From Cloeon dipterum (lineage: Eukaryota; Arthropoda; Insecta; Ephemeroptera; Baetidae): 64,000 nt of DNA. The notes below the pieces were generated by a model that was given only the letters and a program-made list of their open reading frames with translations, made no database searches and was not told the DNA's origin. The translations under genes were made by a program, and so were the position numbers. Each line of letters begins with the position of its first letter. Position 1 is the stretch's first letter. The stretch covers positions 22,899,681 to 22,963,680 of the forward strand of contig NC_088786.1 in the NCBI RefSeq assembly GCF_949628265.1. The letters run 5' to 3'. Positions 59,962-64,000 of the stretch are shown here, one piece after another.

Positions 59962-62900
59962 ATGCAATGCCATAATAGTAATTTGGAAGACGAGGACTTT
60001 GACTTGGATGTTCAAGAGCCGGAATGCAAGCGGATTAAAGTAGAACGTGATGGGGGTAAGTTTAGTGTGAAATTGTGTCATTAACTCTGTAAGGATAATT
60101 GAACTTCACAATTAATTATGATACTCGTGATGTTTTTAAAATAAAAATTACTTGTAGACGAGGGAGACTTGGATTGGCGAGTCTATAACATTATCAATGA
60201 CCAGTTCAACAAAGAAATCAACGCGTGGAAAGACAAAGTGATTGAGATTCAGGACTTATTATCAAAAGGACGACAAAATCTGAGCCTTATGCGTTATGTT
60301 GCGACCAAATCATACTACAGGCCTCAGGTAAAGAAAATGCAAATTAGCTGTCTACAAATTTTTACCTGATGGTGCTATTGTGTAGCCTTCCAAGCAGCAG
60401 TCTAGAATTCATCCTGCTGTGAAGAAACTGCTAGGTTCAAAGAAGAAAGAAGAAATTCTAATTGACGTGGATGTGCCAGAAACACTGAAGCCCATCAAAC
60501 AGGAGCCTAAGGGGGAAAAAGCAAAGCAAACTGAAGTCATCCTCTCTAAAACCCCGTGCTACATTCCGCCCAAGGAAAAGCCTGGAAGTTCAATAAGCGT
60601 TTCAACTATTGGTCGGTCCCTATTGGGAAAAGAAAAGCACACCATCGTTGTCGGCAATGTGTCCAAATGGATTATGCCTGAGGACCGGGAAGGTGAATCA
60701 ACTCACAAGTGGATGCTGTATGTTAGAGGTCCGCCAGACGCCCCTGACTTATCAAACGTTGTGCAAAGAGTGAGATTTTTTCTCCACTCCAGCTACAAAC
60801 CTCATGATGTGATTGAAGTCAAGTAACAAAACGCAGTAGATCAAACTTTGCTCTCTTTAAACCTGCATATTTCAGCTCTTCCCCCTTCCACCTGTCAAGG
60901 AGAGGTTGGGGCGAATTTCCTGTGCGAGTACAAATTCACTTTTTTGGGCCTCAAAATAAGTCCATCGAAATCATCCACAATTTAGCTCTAGACAAAACCT
61001 ACACAGGACGTCAAACATTGGGTAAGTTCCTTAATGGTGAAGTATTTGACTTGATTTTTCTGACCCATGGAGACATTCATTGCTCAGGAGATCATGCCCA
61101 ATGCAGCCTAAAGTGCTTCAACAGCTTGAGATAGGCTATTAAATAAAGAGCTGAAAGAAAAAAGTTAAATAAAAAATTGACTTCAGATTTTTGGGGCGTA
61201 AAATCGACACCAATGACGGTCATATTGAGGGAAATTAAATAATTTACCAAAACTCGCTCCCTGAGGGTTGATTTAAATCCCCCCCCAAAAAAAAAACTAG
61301 TAACCATCCAATCAAATTTGACTTAAAACTACATTTTTACTTATGAAGATCGCTCTGGTAGCGCCCATTGCCAGTATCCTCAACAAAAGAGTTGATCTTC
61401 TATTTTTGCATAAATTGTTGAGCGATTTTCACGCAAATTTCACCACAGCGATATTACCAATCATATTTTGATCTGGCAGTATTAATGAACACTTTTCTTA
61501 ATAAATCTGTGTCTGTTACAGGTGGTGAAACAAAGTTGGATGTATGGATCGTGAAAGAGTCGCCACTTGAGGAGAAGCAGCTGTCATTGTTGAAGATGAC
61601 CTCGCCTGTGAAGACTGAGCCTGAAACTGAGGCGCCCCCAGAGCCTAGTCCCAGCAAAAAAGTTGAGGCTAAAGTTCCCACGTCCAAATCGATGAAGATG
61701 ATACATACAGTGCCAAAGGCAGGAGCGCCAAAGCAAATTATAATTCCCAGTTTGTCAAATCGGACGTTCATCATTCCCGCAAATGCCGGTCAAATGTCTG
61801 GGCAAAGAGTAATCACCATTAAAAGTGCCTCTCAACTAGGTACGAGAGCATCAGCATCGCAAAAAGGAGTGTCACTGCTCAAACCCAACGTGGCAAACAA
61901 AGGAAGTGGGCCGAGGCAGGTGATTTACCTGAAACTGAACGGAAGCGGAAAGTTGATCCCTATCATCGCGCCATTCGTCCAGCCCACACAGGTCAAAAGC
62001 CCCACAACCCCGCAAGTGAAAACTGTTCACAGCCAAGTGCAATTTCGTCCTGTTATAAATAGCAAAGCTGTTTTACCATTGCCACCGCAAAATTTGGCAA
62101 AATCTGAAAAGCTGCAAGCTAAGAAATCCTACATTGAAAATTATGAGTGAGTTAATTATTAATGCAGTATTCTTGATTTATTATCAATTTTTCCTTAAGA
62201 AAATTGGCTGTGAAGTGCACAGACTCATTTGATGTAGCAGCTTGCGCACTGTTAAGAAGTCTACCTCTCATTGATAAGGACCTGGCAGAAAATGAAGTAT
62301 ATTGCTCTCTGCACTCCTACATGATTCCATCCACTGAAGCATTCATGGCGATGCCAGTCGGAAAGCAAAGGGCTCACGAGGTATTTCAAAATTAATATTA
62401 ATTTGTCAGAACAATCATTAATCATTCATTTTAAGATGCTAAGGGCGAAGGATGTGCTTAAGTGCCTCCAAAAGCAAGGTTTTCAAGAAAAAAATCCATG
62501 GACAATAGCTAAGCTTGCCCGGGCATATGGCTTCACTCCAATAACTAACTGTTGTGAAAGAACCGTCAGTACATTAGTGCCTTCAGTTTATAAAAACTGC
62601 TACTCTGAGGATTCTGATATCATCAATTGGCTTACGTCCAACTGTAATAATTACAAGAAACTTGACCAAGAAGCAGAGGTTGATGTTGAACATATCAGAA
62701 ATGAACAGCGTAATAAAGGTAATGCACCCAGCTAATATTTGCAACATTCTGACAATTGAATTATTCAAAAATAGGAGCAAAAGTGGTGCCAGAAAATATG
62801 ACGAAACTGAGTCAGAAAAGCGTATTTATCCGTTCAATAGCTAAGAAGATTGGAATTCGTTTTGACAGTGAAGATGACAATGAACCAAATAATGGAGAGG

Positions 62901-63200
62901 CAGAACATGTAATCTACGAGGTATGAGTGATTTTAAAGTAGATTAAGCATTATTAAAACTTTAATGCGTTTAGTGTGCATTGCAACTAATGGAAGAATTA
63001 TTACGGAGATCGCGCTTTGAAGCCATGAAAAGAGGAAGCAGGTAAATAGTGATTTAGCATATTTTTTGGCACTGAGAGCCTAAATGATTGTTATTCACAG
63101 CGAGTGTATCGCGTTGAAAGATGTGCAAGGAGCTCTACAGCAGAGGCAGGAATTTGATTTATTCCGCAATGACGGTCTTGGCTCTCCTCTTGAGAGGTAG
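59962..63200 (+). CDS. YEATS2: YEATS2, histone-acyl reader of the ATAC complex
   Basis: Scaffold and acyl-lysine reader of the ATAC histone acetyltransferase complex. Ten exons (59962..60055, 60158..60327, 60386..60822, 60876..61021, 61522..62146, 62200..62380, 62436..62718, 62775..62920, 62974..63041, 63101..63200) join in phase to 749 residues, about half of human YEATS2 (1422) because the long low-complexity middle is short here. The YEATS domain is clear: [72 protein letters not shown]. The C-terminal part has the conserved helical block ([32 protein letters not shown]) and a histone-fold segment (IAKKIGI to [19 protein letters not shown]) that in human pairs with NC2beta-like NCB. AATAAA at 63320-63325. 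Confidence 0.94.
61022..61521 (+). other. YEATS2 intron 4 (500 bases)
   Basis: Non-coding intron with a C8A10 mixed homopolymer at about 61280-61297. Nothing else recognised. Confidence 0.6.
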
Positions 63201-64000
63201 CTTCGCATGCTTACAGAGTAAGCCTAAGGCTTGATGGTTAAAATGCTTTCACATACTCTCAGGATTAATATAAACGCATCAATTGCCAATTTGTATGCAT
63301 TACGTCAACGTTCATACACAATAAACAAAAAGAAACCTTTAAATATGAATTTTCTCTTATCAGCCAAAATTCCAATATTTTGAAACGTAAAACATTTTTT
63401 CAACTGAAGAGTTTTAAATCCATTTTCATCTCATTCAGTTGCTCGCTTTTCACAAATTTGAAGCACCGCTGAGCGCATCCTACAATTAGAAAGCATTTCC
63501 CTGTCAAGGAAGAACTGTAAGGTCTTTGAATGCTAAACCACGGTACTCAAGATTATGCCAAGTATGCATGCTATATCTCAAGGCACATTTTTCGTGAGCC
63601 AAACGAGATACACGTAATATCCCCCTCCACCTCCTCACCCACCTATACTTGACTATACCTGTACCTTCTCCCGGCTTTCAGGTCAGGTTATTTGCCGCTT
63701 TATCGCAGTGTTGCCAGTTTACACGAGAAAAAGGTCGGCAGCAGCATCACGCTGGCTCTATCCTTTGACAAAGAAACACCGTTCTTTTTTCTCATATGAG
63801 AAGAGGTTTCGACAAAGTGCACGCACGAAAAGAATGGAAACCAAGAAAAAATAGTCCTGGAGGAATTGTGTGTGAGCGTGTCTTTGGTGTTAGTGTGGCG
63901 AGGAATCTTCTGATGTTTGTGTGGTGAAACAACGTGAGCGGCCGGAGATCATTTCAACCCTTGATATGCGGTAGAGGGTGATTTTTGACACTGTCTTTGT
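63201..64000. other. YEATS2 3' flank and unassigned right edge
   Basis: Begins with the YEATS2 3' UTR and poly(A) signal. From about 63600 onwards composition becomes more GC-rich and CT/GT-rich, possibly the promoter or 5' UTR of a gene beyond the window. No coding exon can be supported. Confidence 0.5.

Overview
The window is nuclear DNA of an arthropod, most likely a hexapod. The genes are intron-rich and densely packed on both strands. Many introns are only about 47-65 bases, spacers are AT-rich, and one gene belongs to the arthropod dpr immunoglobulin family. There are no bacterial operons, no CRISPR array, and no retroviral or virus-like element that I can recognise. Exon joins below were made by reading splice sites and checking that reading phase is kept from start to stop; they are predictions, not transcripts.

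Layout: 0-1 kb, 5' end of the proteasome deubiquitinase Rpn11 (minus). 1.4-4.8 kb, a nest of inverted repeats including a 1.9-kb foldback element with two 877-bp arms. 5.7-6.6 kb PNO1 (minus), head to head with NAA80 (7.2-8.2 kb, plus). 8.3-9.2 kb a BLVRB-like flavin reductase and 10.2-11.9 kb an aldo-keto reductase (both minus). 11.9-19.2 kb is a gene-poor stretch before an Msxlx-like homeobox gene (19.3-20.6 kb, plus), which converges on MCM8 (20.7-23.4 kb, minus). 25.3-27.5 kb a Myb/SANT-like DNA-binding protein (minus). 28.6-29.6 kb ACTMAP (plus), converging on a TMEM179-like gene (30.1-31.4 kb, minus). 32.5-34.5 kb iduronate-2-sulfatase (minus), head to head with tankyrase (35.0-41.4 kb, plus). 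42.0-42.4 kb BRK1/HSPC300 (minus), head to head with an unusual galectin-domain gene (43.3-46.9 kb, plus). 48.1-53.2 kb a dpr-family Ig gene (minus). 54.6-57.1 kb PRMT5 (minus), head to head with CNOT11 (57.4-59.4 kb, plus), then YEATS2 (60.0-63.2 kb, plus).

Most genes are conserved housekeeping loci. The most striking functional theme is actin. NAA80 (actin N-terminal acetyltransferase) and ACTMAP (the protease that exposes the actin N-terminus for it) lie about 20 kb apart, and both keep proline-rich stretches. BRK1, a subunit of the WAVE actin-nucleation complex, lies 12 kb further on. Other points of interest: two stopless, frame-preserving mini-introns (54 nt in the aldo-keto reductase, 51 nt in PRMT5), a GC-AG intron in MCM8, a galectin domain that has lost most sugar-contact residues and is fused to PGYGQ repeats and glycine-rich exon repeats, a near-perfect 33-bp hairpin at 32.1 kb, and the nested foldback repeats.
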